The notes below the pieces were generated by a model. The model had not been told where the DNA came from and searched no databases. It worked only from the letters and a program-made list of their open reading frames with translations. The translations under genes and the position numbers were made by a program. DNA of 64,000 nt from Flavobacteriales bacterium 34_180_T64 (GTDB lineage Bacteria > Bacteroidota > Bacteroidia > Flavobacteriales > Flavobacteriaceae): contig MAAR01000009.1 of assembly GCA_002162765.1 (NCBI GenBank), positions 232,165 through 296,164 on the forward strand, read 5' to 3'. Below are positions 9,180 to 19,165 of this stretch, piece after piece (position 1 is the first letter of the stretch; each line of letters starts with the position of its first letter).

Positions 9180-9197
9180 CAATTCAATTTGTTCGAC

Positions 9198-10214
9198 ATG
9201 TATAAACTTGTTTTAAGACCATTGTTTTTTCTTTTTGATCCAGAAAAAATTCATCATTTTACCTTTACTACGATTCGTGTCCTTTTTATGATACCTGGAG
9301 TTTCTTTTCTTTTTAAAAGTATATATCAAGTAAGAGATAAACGATTAGAGCGAAATCTTTTCGGATTGAAATTTAGTAATCCAGTAGGTTTAGCAGCAGG
9401 TTTTGATAAGGATGCAAAATTATTTAATGAGCTTAGTAATTTTGGATTTGGTTTTATTGAAATTGGTACGCTTACGCCAAAACCACAAGAGGGAAATCCG
9501 AAAAAACGTCTGTTTAGACTAAAGTCTGATTCAGCAATTATCAATAGAATGGGGTTTAATAATGGTGGAGTATTAGAGGCTGTCGAACGTTTGAAAAAGA
9601 ATAATGGTGTTTTAATTGGCGGAAATATTGGAAAGAACAAAATAACACCGAACGAAAATGCAGTTGAGGATTATAAGATTTGTTTCAATGCGTTATTTGA
9701 TTTTGTAGATTACTTTGTTGTAAATGTTAGTTCGCCAAATACTCCAAATTTAAGAGCACTTCAAGACAAGGAGCCGCTAACGAAACTATTGAAAATTTTA
9801 AAAGCTGAAAACGCGATTAAAGCACAACCAAAACCTATTCTATTGAAGATTGCTCCAGATTTATCAAATGCGCAGCTAATAGATATTATTGATATCGTTA
9901 AAGACACACAAATTGAAGGTGTAATCGCTACAAATACTACAATAGCTAGAGAAGGTTTGCAAAGTCTTGAGAAGAAAGAAACAGGAGGGTTGAGCGGAAA
10001 ACCTCTAACAAAAAGATCTACTGAAGTCATTCGTTTTTTGGCTGATAAAAGCCAGAAAGCATTTCCTATTATTGGTGTAGGAGGAATTCACACAAAAGAA
10101 GATGCGTTAGAGAAACTCGAGGCTGGAGCAGATCTGGTACAGCTTTATACCGGATTTATTTATGAAGGTCCTAGACTAGTAAAGGCTATTAATAAGGCCT
10201 TACTCAATAATTAA
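9198..10214 (+). CDS. pyrD: Dihydroorotate dehydrogenase (quinone), class 2
   Basis: A 338-residue membrane-associated flavoenzyme that oxidises dihydroorotate to orotate in pyrimidine synthesis, passing electrons to quinone. The N-terminal amphipathic segment ([21 protein letters not shown]) is the class 2 quinone-site helix. [13 protein letters not shown], the catalytic-serine region [23 protein letters not shown] and the FMN-phosphate loops GGLSGKPL and GVGGI are all present. I chose the ATG at 9198 over 9168 because class 2 enzymes start with MY(K/R)L and a -7 promoter box covers the upstream Met. The 3' end overlaps the convergent spondin-domain gene by 15 bases. Confidence 0.95.
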   Translation: MYKLVLRPLFFLFDPEKIHHFTFTTIRVLFMIPGVSFLFKSIYQVRDKRLERNLFGLKFSNPVGLAAGFDKDAKLFNELSNFGFGFIEIGTLTPKPQEGNPKKRLFRLKSDSAIINRMGFNNGGVLEAVERLKKNNGVLIGGNIGKNKITPNENAVEDYKICFNALFDFVDYFVVNVSSPNTPNLRALQDKEPLTKLLKILKAENAIKAQPKPILLKIAPDLSNAQLIDIIDIVKDTQIEGVIATNTTIAREGLQSLEKKETGGLSGKPLTKRSTEVIRFLADKSQKAFPIIGVGGIHTKEDALEKLEAGADLVQLYTGFIYEGPRLVKAINKALLNN

Positions 10215-11135
10215 TTTTTGAGTTTTTATTCCTCCAGAGTTACTTTTTAGACGTAAAAAGTAGACGCCTTGATTCAAGTTTGTTAGGTTCAAAAAAATGT
10301 GATCTAATTCAGAGTTGAGTGATTGTTTTTTAATTAATCCACCCAGAACATTGTAGATTTCTAAAGTTTTTAAATCTAAATTTTGAATATTAGAAACCGT
10401 TACGTTCCCTTTAGTTGGGTTTGGAAATACCTTTATATTTTCGATAGTATTTTCAGCATCTAGACTCAAAGTAGAGGTGACGTAGGTAAAGGTAATTGTT
10501 GCCATTTTATTTCCATTTATAGGGAACCCATTTATCATCGATACGGCCACAGGAGTATTTGGACTATTGCTAGAACCATAATTAGTACCATCATCAGTTC
10601 CAGCATCATAAACAAATACATCCATGGTAAATGTTGCTTTCCAACCATTATTTATAACGGGATTTCCAGATCTTAAGTTCAAACTGTTAACAGCAATGAA
10701 CCAATCTGGACTTGGCGCTACCATAGATACTAATGTGATATACGGGAAATCCTCGCTCACAAATGTGTTAGTTAGTAGAGCGGTTTCTTCAGGACCAAAA
10801 TTAAACCCAGCTTGTAAAAGTTGATCGGCACTGCCAGCAGTAATGGCATCTCCAATTTCTTTAGTGATTTCAACGTTGACACCACCTTCAGCAACGTCTT
10901 TTATGCCCATAGTTGCAATCATTCCTAGACTTACAAATTCATTTGGCACACTGTGTGTAGCTCCTATTAAATCAGACCAATGCGCATTTCCAGGGACAGA
11001 AGTGTGATCCGTAACGTTCCAAATAGTACTTACAGAGATGTTATATGTTGCAACAGACTGCCCAAACGCGAAACTCGTTAGAAACAGTATGACTAAGAAA
11101 AGGGGAGTCTTCAAATTTCGCGTATAGTTTTTCAT
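10200..11135 (-). CDS. Secreted spondin_N-domain protein with T9SS C-terminal sorting domain
   Basis: A 311-residue exported protein. A signal peptide (residues 1-26, ending SFAFGQ) leads into an approximately 200-residue domain that resembles the spondin N-terminal fold: [35 protein letters not shown] and the characteristic MVAPSPDWF motif. The last 80 residues form a Por-type A sorting domain, with [15 protein letters not shown], the LEIYNVLG strand and the terminal KTQKLIIE. The protein is therefore predicted to cross the outer membrane by type IX secretion and be anchored at or released from the cell surface. Spondin_N domains bind extracellular matrix in animals; the bacterial role is unknown, with adhesion plausible. 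Upstream (11136-11286) I see no clear regulatory element. Confidence 0.85.
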   Translation of the reverse strand: MKNYTRNLKTPLFLVILFLTSFAFGQSVATYNISVSTIWNVTDHTSVPGNAHWSDLIGATHSVPNEFVSLGMIATMGIKDVAEGGVNVEITKEIGDAITAGSADQLLQAGFNFGPEETALLTNTFVSEDFPYITLVSMVAPSPDWFIAVNSLNLRSGNPVINNGWKATFTMDVFVYDAGTDDGTNYGSSNSPNTPVAVSMINGFPINGNKMATITFTYVTSTLSLDAENTIENIKVFPNPTKGNVTVSNIQNLDLKTLEIYNVLGGLIKKQSLNSELDHIFLNLTNLNQGVYFLRLKSNSGGIKTQKLIIE

Positions 11136-11286
11136 AATGGATCTGTTTGATTGTTACGTACTTGAGTCGTAAAAAAGAACTCAATCCTTACAGGATAATT
11201 TTATTTTTTGTAATGTCTTTTTTGTAAACTTGTTAAGGCTCTTTAAGAAAAATAATAGTATTTTTAAACTTTAAATTATATGTTGA

Positions 11287-12150
11287 ATGTCCTCTAAATT
11301 AAAGATTATTGAATGTCCGCGTGATGCCATGCAAGGCATCAAAGACTTTATTCCTACCGATAAAAAAGTGCAGTATATTCAATCTTTATTAAGAGTGGGT
11401 TTCGATACGCTGGATTTTGGGAGTTTTGTGTCACCAAAGGCAATCCCTCAAATGGTTGATACTGCGGAAGTGTTATCTCAATTAGATCTTTCTAAAACGA
11501 CAAGTAAATTACTTGCCATTATTGCAAATACAAGAGGCGCATCTGATGCTTCGAAACATGAGGCAATTGATTATTTAGGGTATCCATTTTCAATTTCAGA
11601 GAATTTCCAAATGCGAAATACTCATAAAACAATTGCGCAATCGGTAATCACATTGCAGGAGATTTTGGATATCGCCGCTTCAACAAATAAAGAAGTAGTT
11701 GTTTATATTTCTATGGGATTTGGAAATCCATATGGAGACCCATGGAATGTTGATATCGTAGGAGAGTGGACGGAACGATTGTATAAAATGGGAGTTAAAA
11801 TTTTATCATTAAGCGATACAATTGGCAGCTCAAACCCCGAAAACATTGACTATTTATTTTCGAATTTAATTTCTCAATATCCACAGATTGAATTTGGTGC
11901 ACATTTACATACAACCCCTACATCTTGGTTTGAAAAAGTTGATGCGGCCTATAAAGCTGGTTGTAGACGATTTGATGGCGCAATTCAAGGTTTTGGTGGA
12001 TGTCCGATGGCAAAAGATGAGTTGACAGGTAATATGCCAACAGAAAAGTTGTTGTCCTATTTTACATCTAACAATAATAATAATCTAGACGCATTAAGTT
12101 TTGAAAGCGCCTATAATGAGGCTACAAAAATCTTCACAAGCTACCATTGA
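11287..12150 (+). CDS. Hydroxymethylglutaryl-CoA lyase
   Basis: A 287-residue DRE-TIM metallolyase that splits HMG-CoA into acetyl-CoA and acetoacetate, the last step of leucine degradation. The N-terminal ECPRDAMQGI with its catalytic Arg-Asp pair, LDFGSFVSPKAIPQM, the metal-binding H-x-H of GAHLHTT, and the C-terminal GGCPMAKDELTGNMPTE with the active-site cysteine loop are all visible. Start at ATG 11287; another ATG at 11280 is out of frame and stops at once. Together with leucine dehydrogenase it suggests active leucine catabolism, but the intervening methylcrotonyl-CoA steps are not in the window. Confidence 0.93.
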   Translation: MSSKLKIIECPRDAMQGIKDFIPTDKKVQYIQSLLRVGFDTLDFGSFVSPKAIPQMVDTAEVLSQLDLSKTTSKLLAIIANTRGASDASKHEAIDYLGYPFSISENFQMRNTHKTIAQSVITLQEILDIAASTNKEVVVYISMGFGNPYGDPWNVDIVGEWTERLYKMGVKILSLSDTIGSSNPENIDYLFSNLISQYPQIEFGAHLHTTPTSWFEKVDAAYKAGCRRFDGAIQGFGGCPMAKDELTGNMPTEKLLSYFTSNNNNNLDALSFESAYNEATKIFTSYH

Positions 12151-12233
12151 TTGATATATTTTAAGTTAATCTAATTGATTTTCAGACGCTTAATTCACGC
12201 CCTAAAAATTATTTAAAATTATTCTAAATAATG

Positions 12234-12264
12234 TTGGCTAGTTTATAAATCAGTCTTATTTTTG
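12234..12264 (+). promoter_or_regulatory. Bacteroidota-type promoter of the porin gene
   Basis: TTG at 12234-12236, 20 bases, then TATTTTTG at 12257-12264; about 64 bases upstream of the ATG at 12329. Confidence 0.6.
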
Positions 12265-12328
12265 CCGATGAAATAATTTATTATTTATAACAAGTCTAAA
12301 TAAAAATAAGAATAAAATTAATCAAGTA

Positions 12329-13486
12329 ATGAAAAAAATAACCTTACTAATTTCATTTTTTGCAACTACATTAGCGGTTGCACAATCTGCTCCAGATTCT
12401 CTACAAATTAATCCTCAAAATCAACAAAATGCAGCACAGCGTATTTTATCAGGAAACATCAATAATGGTGTAACTGTAGGTGGTTATGGTGAGATTACAT
12501 ATAATCAACCAGAAGCTGATAATGGCGAATTAGATGTGCAACGATTGGTACTTCTTTTTGGGTATAAATTCAATGATAAAGTACAATTTATCACTGAAGT
12601 TGAACTTGAGCATGTTGAAGAAGTTTTTGTTGAACAAGCATTTATACAGTATAGTCTAAGTGATAATGTTAATCTTCGAGGAGGATTAATGTTAGTGCCA
12701 ATGGGAATTGTTAATGAGTACCATGAACCTACAACATTTAATGGTGTTGAACGTCCTAGTGTCGATGGTAACATAGTCCCTACAACATGGAGAGAAATTG
12801 GTTTTGGTGTATCTGGAAAATTCGACGATGCTTCGCTTAGATACCAAGCCTATGTATTTAATGGATTTTCATCTGTAAATGGAGAAAAAGTATTGGGTGG
12901 TAAAAATGGCTTACGAAATGGAAGACAAAAAGGAATTAAGTCAACTGTGGATTCTCCTAACTTAGCTGCTAAATTAGATTATTACGGATTACCTGGATTA
13001 CGTCTTGGACTTTCAGGATATTTTGGTAGAACACAGGCTGAAGATGATATTGAAGATATCGATGGTTCTAGCGTTGGAATTTCAATGGTAGGCTTAGATG
13101 CTAGATATGCTAAAAAGCGTATTACAGCTCGTGGTCAATTCATCCATGCAAGCCTAAGTGATACGGAAGATTATAACTCGCTTTATAGTTCCGATTTAGG
13201 AAGTGCGCTTCAAGGTTGGTATTTAGAAGCAGCTTATAATTTGTTGCCAATTGAAAAGGAACAACAACTTTATGCATTTGCACGTTATGAAGATTTTGAT
13301 ACGAACGCATCTGTTGATGGTGGTTTAGTGAAAAATGATAGTTATGACAGAAATGAATGGACTTTCGGATTAAGTTATAAAATAGCACCTGGTGCAGTCG
13401 TAAAAGCAGATTATCAAATTAAAGATAATGCTTCAGATTCAGATGTTCCAAATCAATTGAATATTGGGTTGGGTGTTTGGTTTTAA
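12329..13486 (+). CDS. Phosphate-selective porin O/P-like outer-membrane protein
   Basis: A 385-residue beta-barrel protein with a 19-residue signal peptide (ending TTLAVAQ). The body is a series of alternating amphipathic strands typical of the porin O/P family: VGGYGEITYNQ, FITEVELEHVEEVFVEQAFI, NLRGGLMLVPMGIVNE and WREIGFGVSG, and the last residue is aromatic (GLGVWF), as is usual for outer-membrane barrels. Family members import phosphate or other anions, but in Bacteroidota specificity is untested and the label is structural. It has its own promoter and is followed by the FMN-binding gene 135 bases on, so the two may or may not be functionally linked. Confidence 0.85.
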   Translation: MKKITLLISFFATTLAVAQSAPDSLQINPQNQQNAAQRILSGNINNGVTVGGYGEITYNQPEADNGELDVQRLVLLFGYKFNDKVQFITEVELEHVEEVFVEQAFIQYSLSDNVNLRGGLMLVPMGIVNEYHEPTTFNGVERPSVDGNIVPTTWREIGFGVSGKFDDASLRYQAYVFNGFSSVNGEKVLGGKNGLRNGRQKGIKSTVDSPNLAAKLDYYGLPGLRLGLSGYFGRTQAEDDIEDIDGSSVGISMVGLDARYAKKRITARGQFIHASLSDTEDYNSLYSSDLGSALQGWYLEAAYNLLPIEKEQQLYAFARYEDFDTNASVDGGLVKNDSYDRNEWTFGLSYKIAPGAVVKADYQIKDNASDSDVPNQLNIGLGVWF

Positions 13487-13621
13487 TAAATCAAATTCAT
13501 ATAAATGATTTTGAATTAGTTTTTAATTGTCCTATAGCTAAAGTGAGAACATAATAGTATCACTTTGGCTATTTGGCATTTATATTATAGATAACTATTT
13601 TAAATAAATTACCTTTGCTAA

Positions 13622-14152
13622 ATGAAATTTAAATCAGTTTTTTTATTAAGTATTGCATTCGTTTTAAGCGCATTTAGTATTCCAAAAAACTTGCAAAAGA
13701 AAATGGATAAGGAAATTATTAAAACGTTTAAAGTAGAGACAATTTCTTATAATGAAGTGGTGATTCCGGCAAAAATTTCTGAAATATTGCCGGCAAAATT
13801 TGGGAATAATAATTTATTTAAAGTTACAACATCTGACGATGAGTTCTTGTGTTATGCATATATTTCAAAAGCAGCAAGTAAAACCGATGATTTTGACTAT
13901 CTAGTATTGCTTGATAAAGACCTTGTGGTATTGAAAGCGAAAGTCTTAATATATCGAGAAGATTATGGTGGTGAAATTGGTAGTAAACGCTGGTTAAAAC
14001 AATTTATAGGTAAATCACAGAATGATGAATTGCGATATGGAGATAATATTATTGCTATTTCTGGCGCGACTATTTCTGTGCGTTCTATGACTAATGCCAT
14101 GAACGATGTATTGAAATCATTAAAAATTCTTCATTCAAAAGACATATTATAG
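13622..14152 (+). CDS. Exported FMN-binding domain protein
   Basis: A 176-residue protein with an N-terminal signal peptide (MKFKSVFLLSIAFVLSAFS). The C-terminal half is an FMN-binding domain ending in AISGATISVRSMTNAM; the S-G-A-T-x-S motif is where FMN is covalently attached to Thr by an ApbE-type transferase in RnfG/NqrC-like proteins. It would act in the periplasm as an electron carrier. TACCTTTG at 13610-13617 is a possible -7 box, though very near the ATG. The next gene starts immediately after its stop codon, so the membrane protein encoded there is the likely redox or anchoring partner. No ApbE gene is in the window. Confidence 0.82.
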   Translation: MKFKSVFLLSIAFVLSAFSIPKNLQKKMDKEIIKTFKVETISYNEVVIPAKISEILPAKFGNNNLFKVTTSDDEFLCYAYISKAASKTDDFDYLVLLDKDLVVLKAKVLIYREDYGGEIGSKRWLKQFIGKSQNDELRYGDNIIAISGATISVRSMTNAMNDVLKSLKILHSKDIL

Positions 14153-14653
14153 ATGAAAATCAACGGGTTATTAACAAGCTTTCCTAAGGAAATTAAATTA
14201 TTAATAGGTGTTTTTGTGGTTGTTTTGAGTATTGGTTTTTACTCCGGACTTTTATTTGTTGGTGAAACTTCTTCAGTGAATCCAAATGGTATAGAAGAAC
14301 AATATTTAGGAAACGAAACTGATGAAAATGCGACCATTATGAAATTCAAAAAGAGTGACAAAGAGATGCTCACTTTAGTGCACAATCATATACTATCAAT
14401 GTCCATAATTTTCTTCTTAGTAGGACTTGTTTTATCGACAACTCAGTTGAATAAAAAAGTAAAATTATTTTTAATGATAGAGCCATTTATTTCAGTCTTA
14501 CTTACTTTTGGAGGTATTTATTTGCTTTGGAAAGGCATGATATGGATGAAATATATTATCATGTTTTCAGGTACGCTTATGACCTTAACATTTCTAGCAT
14601 CGACCTTAATCATTTTCGTTCAATTGTTTAGAAAACAAAAGGTCATTAAATAA
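14153..14653 (+). CDS. Four-helix membrane protein partner of the FMN-binding protein
   Basis: A 166-residue integral membrane protein with about four predicted helices (near residues 16-36, 79-97, 104-124 and 128-152) and one periplasmic loop between the first two. The second helix is preceded by LVHNHILSMSIIFF, whose two His residues could be haem ligands, but no standard cytochrome motif is recognisable. The ATG follows the stop of the FMN-binding gene with no gap, which argues for translational coupling and a joint function, perhaps transfer of electrons across the inner membrane to the flavin. I do not recognise a named family. Confidence 0.7.
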   Translation: MKINGLLTSFPKEIKLLIGVFVVVLSIGFYSGLLFVGETSSVNPNGIEEQYLGNETDENATIMKFKKSDKEMLTLVHNHILSMSIIFFLVGLVLSTTQLNKKVKLFLMIEPFISVLLTFGGIYLLWKGMIWMKYIIMFSGTLMTLTFLASTLIIFVQLFRKQKVIK

Positions 14654-14685
14654 TTCTTTATATTTAGGTCTTTCAGTTTATTGAT

Positions 14686-15390
14686 ATGAAGGCCATATTA
14701 ATTTGTTTTGCACTTAGCTTATCGTTTTCCACTCTTGCAAAAGAATGGAAGAGCATTAAAGTGTATCAAGAGGAAACAAAAAATGTCAAGCTATTATCTT
14801 CAGATTGGTTAAAATCAGATCGACTTCGTAATACTGAAATTTGGCAAAAAGCGAATCGTTATAATCTTACTCATAATAAACCTTTTGAATATTTAAGCAT
14901 TAAACAAAGACGCGATTTTTATAGATGGTTAAATGCTAATCTTAAACAAAAGGGCCATGAAGTAGTTTGGGTTTCAATGGCAAGTTATATTTCACATAAA
15001 TTGAGACTAGTTGTAACTTTTCCGCAAAGTATGTTTACAAATAAGGCTTTAAAAAAACAAGCGAATATGGGAAGTGAAACTGTTTTTAACGCATCATTCA
15101 CTATATTGAAAGACCTGTTTTTATCTGAACAAATTTTGCGAAATGAGGCCGCATTACATTGGGATATGAGCATATTGTTTGAGGAACAATACAATTGGCT
15201 GGCTACTATTTTTTCTCAAATGGATAGTAGAACAATTTATAAAATAGAGCGTATGGCAAAAGGTCAATTTTTATATGGACTCATAGTGCCAAAAAGTATA
15301 CGCTTTACAAGAGAAATTTCGAACAGTGATGATCGATATAATTATGCCATAAACATATTGAGAGAGTACTGTAAATCTCTCAATGAATAA
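14686..15390 (+). CDS. Conserved exported protein of unknown function
   Basis: A 234-residue protein beginning with a clear signal peptide (MKAILICFALSLSFSTLAK). The mature part is mostly alpha-helical and basic, without cysteines that would suggest a disulphide network, and with no motif that I recognise. Distinctive stretches are NKPFEYLSIKQRRDFYRWL and HEVVWVSMASYISHKLRL. It starts 32 bases after the four-helix membrane protein, so it may belong to the same transcript as the FMN-binding pair. It ends 71 bases before guaB, which has its own -7 box. The function is unknown. Confidence 0.7.
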   Translation: MKAILICFALSLSFSTLAKEWKSIKVYQEETKNVKLLSSDWLKSDRLRNTEIWQKANRYNLTHNKPFEYLSIKQRRDFYRWLNANLKQKGHEVVWVSMASYISHKLRLVVTFPQSMFTNKALKKQANMGSETVFNASFTILKDLFLSEQILRNEAALHWDMSILFEEQYNWLATIFSQMDSRTIYKIERMAKGQFLYGLIVPKSIRFTREISNSDDRYNYAINILREYCKSLNE

Positions 15391-15427
15391 TTTAACAGCA
15401 ACTATATCCAATTTCATAATATAGTCG

Positions 15428-15435
15428 TATCTTTG
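15428..15435 (+). promoter_or_regulatory. Putative -7 element of guaB
   Basis: TATCTTTG, matching TAnnTTTG, 26 bases before the guaB ATG at 15462. No good -33 TTG is seen at the proper distance. Confidence 0.45.
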
Positions 15436-15461
15436 CACGCAATTATAACTGTAATTGCATC

Positions 15462-16934
15462 ATGATATCACATCAAAACAAAATTGTAGGAGAAGGATTA
15501 ACTTACGATGACGTCCTGTTAGTACCAGCTTTTTCTGAAATTTTACCAAGAGAAGTTAATATTCAAGCAAAGTTTACGCGTAACATCACTATTAATGTAC
15601 CAATCGTTTCGGCGGCTATGGATACTGTAACTGAAAGTAAAATGGCAATCGCTATGGCACGTGAAGGTGGAATAGGTGTGTTACATAAAAACATGACCAT
15701 CGCTCAACAAGCAGATAAAGTTAGAAAAGTAAAACGTGCAGAAAGTGGCATGATCTTGGACCCAGTAACACTCCCTTTAACATCCAAAGTGCTTGATGCT
15801 AAGAATTTTATGAAGGAATATAGTATTGGAGGAATTCCAATAGTAGATGATAAAGGTATTCTTAAAGGAATTGTAACAAATAGAGATCTACGATTCGAGC
15901 ACAATAACGAGAGACCAATTGTTGAAGTTATGACCAGTGAAAATTTGGTTACGTCTGCAGTTGGAACATCTCTCAAAGATGCCGAAATCATATTACAACA
16001 AAATAAGATTGAGAAATTATTGATTGTTGATGACAATTATAAACTAGCAGGTTTAATTACATTTCGAGATATCACTAAAGTAACTCAAAAACCAATCGCA
16101 AATAAGGATACTTATGGAAGATTACGAGTAGCTGCTGCTATTGGAGTTACAGGAGATGCTGTAGAAAGAACTACAGCTTTGGTAAAATCTGGAGTTGATG
16201 CCGTCATAATTGATACAGCTCATGGTCATACCAAAGGTGTGGTGAGTGTGCTAAAATCTATAAAAGAAAAGTTTCCAAAATTAGAGGTCATTGTAGGTAA
16301 TATTGCAACGGGAGCCGCAGCAAAATATTTAGTTGAAGCTGGTGCCGATGCTGTTAAAGTTGGAATTGGTCCAGGATCAATTTGTACAACTAGAGTTGTT
16401 GCAGGAGTTGGATTTCCTCAATTCTCCGCGGTTTTAGAAGTTGCTGAGGCTATAAAAGGATCTGGCGTTCCTGTTATTGCTGATGGAGGAATTCGTTATA
16501 CTGGTGATATTCCTAAAGCTATTGCCGCTGGTGCAGATTGCGTTATGTTAGGATCTTTATTGGCTGGGACTAAAGAAAGTCCAGGAGAAACTATAATCTA
16601 TGAGGGGCGAAAGTTTAAATCATATAGAGGAATGGGGTCTGTTGAAGCAATGAAACAAGGAAGTAAAGATCGTTATTTTCAAGATGTCGAAGATGATATT
16701 AAAAAGTTAGTCCCAGAAGGAATTGTTGGACGTGTGCCTTACAAAGGTGAGTTATATGAAAGTATACATCAGTTTGTTGGAGGACTAAGAGCTGGAATGG
16801 GCTATTGTGGCGCTAAAGATGTTGAAACCTTAAAAGCTACGGGACAGTTCGTGAAAATCACAGCATCCGGTATAAATGAAAGTCATCCACACGATGTGAC
16901 GATTACTAAGGAATCTCCTAACTATTCGAGATAA
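15462..16934 (+). CDS. guaB: IMP dehydrogenase
   Basis: A 490-residue enzyme that oxidises IMP to XMP with NAD, the committed step of GMP synthesis. TIM-barrel segments are interrupted by a pair of CBS domains (about residues 95-210). The catalytic-cysteine loop reads GPGSICTTR, the substrate loop [10 protein letters not shown], and the mobile flap contains [10 protein letters not shown]. The C-terminus ends with the typical [15 protein letters not shown]. The length is the standard 485-490. It stands alone with its own promoter box; no guaA is adjacent. Confidence 0.97.
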   Translation: MISHQNKIVGEGLTYDDVLLVPAFSEILPREVNIQAKFTRNITINVPIVSAAMDTVTESKMAIAMAREGGIGVLHKNMTIAQQADKVRKVKRAESGMILDPVTLPLTSKVLDAKNFMKEYSIGGIPIVDDKGILKGIVTNRDLRFEHNNERPIVEVMTSENLVTSAVGTSLKDAEIILQQNKIEKLLIVDDNYKLAGLITFRDITKVTQKPIANKDTYGRLRVAAAIGVTGDAVERTTALVKSGVDAVIIDTAHGHTKGVVSVLKSIKEKFPKLEVIVGNIATGAAAKYLVEAGADAVKVGIGPGSICTTRVVAGVGFPQFSAVLEVAEAIKGSGVPVIADGGIRYTGDIPKAIAAGADCVMLGSLLAGTKESPGETIIYEGRKFKSYRGMGSVEAMKQGSKDRYFQDVEDDIKKLVPEGIVGRVPYKGELYESIHQFVGGLRAGMGYCGAKDVETLKATGQFVKITASGINESHPHDVTITKESPNYSR

Positions 16935-16980
16935 AATATTTAAGTGAATATATGTTATAATTGGGCTGCTTAAATTGAAT

Positions 16981-17190
16981 TTAGCTCTTAAAATTTAAAA
17001 CCCCTTTTTTAACGGCAACTAGATCATATTCTATTTTCACTATAAACTGATAAACTTCACCATCAATAAGATTCTTCGCTGGCGTTAGTGAAATTATTTT
17101 AATTGTATCAAATCCTTTTCCAGTATTTGGATTTTGCGTACAGCTTTGTAGAATTATAAGTGCTATGATCCCTATAAATGCTTTTTTTAT
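16981..17190 (-). pseudogene. Short lipoprotein reading frame lacking an ATG start
   Basis: A 69-residue frame on the minus strand that begins with IKKAFIGIIALIILQSC, a complete lipoprotein signal peptide with lipobox (LQSC), followed by a 50-residue mature part containing GKGFDTIKIISLTPAKNLI. There is no ATG, GTG or TTG: the first sense codons after tandem in-frame stops (17194-17199) are ATC (17191-17193) and ATA (17188-17190). Either translation starts at ATA/ATC, as at infC in this same window, or an ATG has decayed and this is a remnant, possibly also shortened at its 3' end. It fills most of the otherwise empty 366-base gap between guaB and the M1 peptidase gene. I do not recognise the family. 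Confidence 0.4.
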
Positions 17191-17300
17191 GATTTATTAA
17201 AATTTAATTAACCTTTGTTTCGTAAAACAATCATTAACATTCGGGACATACTTCGAATAAACTCAACTAAACCAACTTTATTATTAAAAGCACAATTAGA

Positions 17301-19154
17301 TTAATTCGAATAGCCTAATAATTTATCTATAGTAGTTGCAGTAACAGAGTGATAATTAGCACGTGCTTTTTTATAAATAGCAGTTGCTTCCTCAACTTTG
17401 TCGTGTTTCTCATATGCTTTAAAAAGCGTTTCTACATACCATCGTCTACCTACTTGTGTTAGAAATTCTTCTATTTTAGTATCGACGGCATTCCCTCTAT
17501 AATTCTTATTGATAGCTTGTTCAAACCAAACCATGGCAATATGAGAATTCATTGAATTCGTAAAATTGAATGCATCGTCAAATAACTCCATTTGTGCTAT
17601 GGTCATTTCCTTTGGGAAATTTCGAATAAAATGAACCCATTCTTGAGTGGTCCAGTCCTTTGTCATAGCGACATCGACTTTATTATTTGTTAAAAATTGT
17701 TGCATTGCTTTTTCAGCATTTTCAAATTTGTCTGATTGAATTACTGCTTGATTACTTGGTACTCCTGCATCATAAACCCATTCGTCAGTATTGAAGTTGA
17801 TTTTATGTTTCTCTAAAAGGTTTTTATTCAAGTATGCTATAAACTTCTCAGTATGAATAGTTGAAAATGCATGCGCATTAAAATAGTTCTTTAAAAATGC
17901 ATCAAATTTTTCACGACCAACAGTTTCTTCAAGAGTTCTTAAAAATAAATAACCTTTATCATAAGCGATACTGTTCATGCCATCATCGGGGTTTTTCCCT
18001 TTTAAATCAAGTTTAAGTTTGGTGCTATTAGGCGTGTTTTTTAAACTTTCTAATTCGTCATCTAAATCCTGTCGTCCAATGAGAGCAATCATATTCGCGC
18101 GATCAATTCCATAAAGCGCTTCCATGATTCGAATTTCAAAATAAACAGTAAATCCCTCATTTAACCAGAAGTCATTCCAAGTGGCATTAGTGACTAGGTT
18201 TCCAGACCAAGAATGTGCTAATTCATGAGCAATAAGAGACGTAAGACTCTTGTCGCCTGCAACTACAGTAGGTGTTGCAAACGTCAATCTAGGATTTTCC
18301 ATACCACCAAAAGGGAAGCTAGGCGGTAATACAATAACATCAAATTGATCCCAAGCATATTTTCCGTATAAATTTTCGGCAGCGACCACCATCTTTTCCA
18401 TGTCTGAAAATTCAGAATGTACCTTAGTTACCATTGATTTCTCAGCATAAATTCCAGTACGCTCACTAATAGCTTTATATTCGATATCTCCAACAGCTAA
18501 AGCGATTAAATATGCAGAAATTGGTTGCTTCATTTTAAAGTTATAAATACCATCTGCTGTTTTTACTTTCGGATTTTCGGCACTCATTACAGCCATTAAT
18601 TCTGAAGGAACTTTAACTGTAGCGTCGTATGTGATTCGAATTTGAGGACTGTCTTGAATAGGTATCCAAGTTCGCGTTAATATGGCTTGGCCTTGCGTAA
18701 ATAAAAATGGATGCTTTTTATCAGCAGTTTGTTGTGGATTTAACCATTGTAGTGCTTCAGTTTTTGAGGTAGTTTGATAAAAAACCGTGATGGTTTCTGT
18801 GTCTGGTTTAATAGCAATATGCAATGGTTGTCCCAGCATTTCGTCAAATTCGCCCAATGAAAATCCAGTTGTTTTAGTGTCTGCAAGAACGTTCTCGATT
18901 TCTAAAAATTTAGAATCCAAAATAATTTCTGTTGCGTTATTGTTTTCAATAGTGTAGGTTGCCTTTCCTATAATTGCCTTTGCATCGAAATCTACATTAA
19001 TATTTAGATCTAAATGACTGATAACGGCAATGTTAGGTTTGGCAAATGAATGTGTTTCTTCAACGTATTTATTTGTTGTTTTATCCTCTTTTTTAGGATT
19101 TTCGCAACTCATTATTAGAGTAAACACTAATGGTAATAAAAACAAATTTTTCAT
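17301..19154 (-). CDS. M1 family aminopeptidase, lipoprotein (leukotriene-A4-hydrolase-like)
   Basis: A 617-residue zinc aminopeptidase with a lipoprotein signal peptide (LIMSC, Cys17), so it is anchored in the envelope. The beta-sandwich N-terminal domain (to about 220) leads to the catalytic domain with the exopeptidase motif GGMENP and the zinc motif HELAHSWSGN followed 18 residues on by the Glu ligand in WLNEGFTVYFE. The catalytic Tyr is in the SIAYDKGYLFL segment. The C-terminal armadillo-type domain resembles LTA4 hydrolase. It removes N-terminal residues from peptides outside the cytoplasm. It is the last gene of a three-gene minus-strand run with an 87-codon-size gene and an SRPBCC gene. 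Confidence 0.94.
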   Translation of the reverse strand: MKNLFLLPLVFTLIMSCENPKKEDKTTNKYVEETHSFAKPNIAVISHLDLNINVDFDAKAIIGKATYTIENNNATEIILDSKFLEIENVLADTKTTGFSLGEFDEMLGQPLHIAIKPDTETITVFYQTTSKTEALQWLNPQQTADKKHPFLFTQGQAILTRTWIPIQDSPQIRITYDATVKVPSELMAVMSAENPKVKTADGIYNFKMKQPISAYLIALAVGDIEYKAISERTGIYAEKSMVTKVHSEFSDMEKMVVAAENLYGKYAWDQFDVIVLPPSFPFGGMENPRLTFATPTVVAGDKSLTSLIAHELAHSWSGNLVTNATWNDFWLNEGFTVYFEIRIMEALYGIDRANMIALIGRQDLDDELESLKNTPNSTKLKLDLKGKNPDDGMNSIAYDKGYLFLRTLEETVGREKFDAFLKNYFNAHAFSTIHTEKFIAYLNKNLLEKHKINFNTDEWVYDAGVPSNQAVIQSDKFENAEKAMQQFLTNNKVDVAMTKDWTTQEWVHFIRNFPKEMTIAQMELFDDAFNFTNSMNSHIAMVWFEQAINKNYRGNAVDTKIEEFLTQVGRRWYVETLFKAYEKHDKVEEATAIYKKARANYHSVTATTIDKLLGYSN

Positions 19155-19165
19155 AAATTGGATTT

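Noticed and set aside
9168..9197. Upstream ATG of pyrD
   Set aside because: The -7 promoter box lies within it, and the class 2 enzyme start motif begins at 9198.
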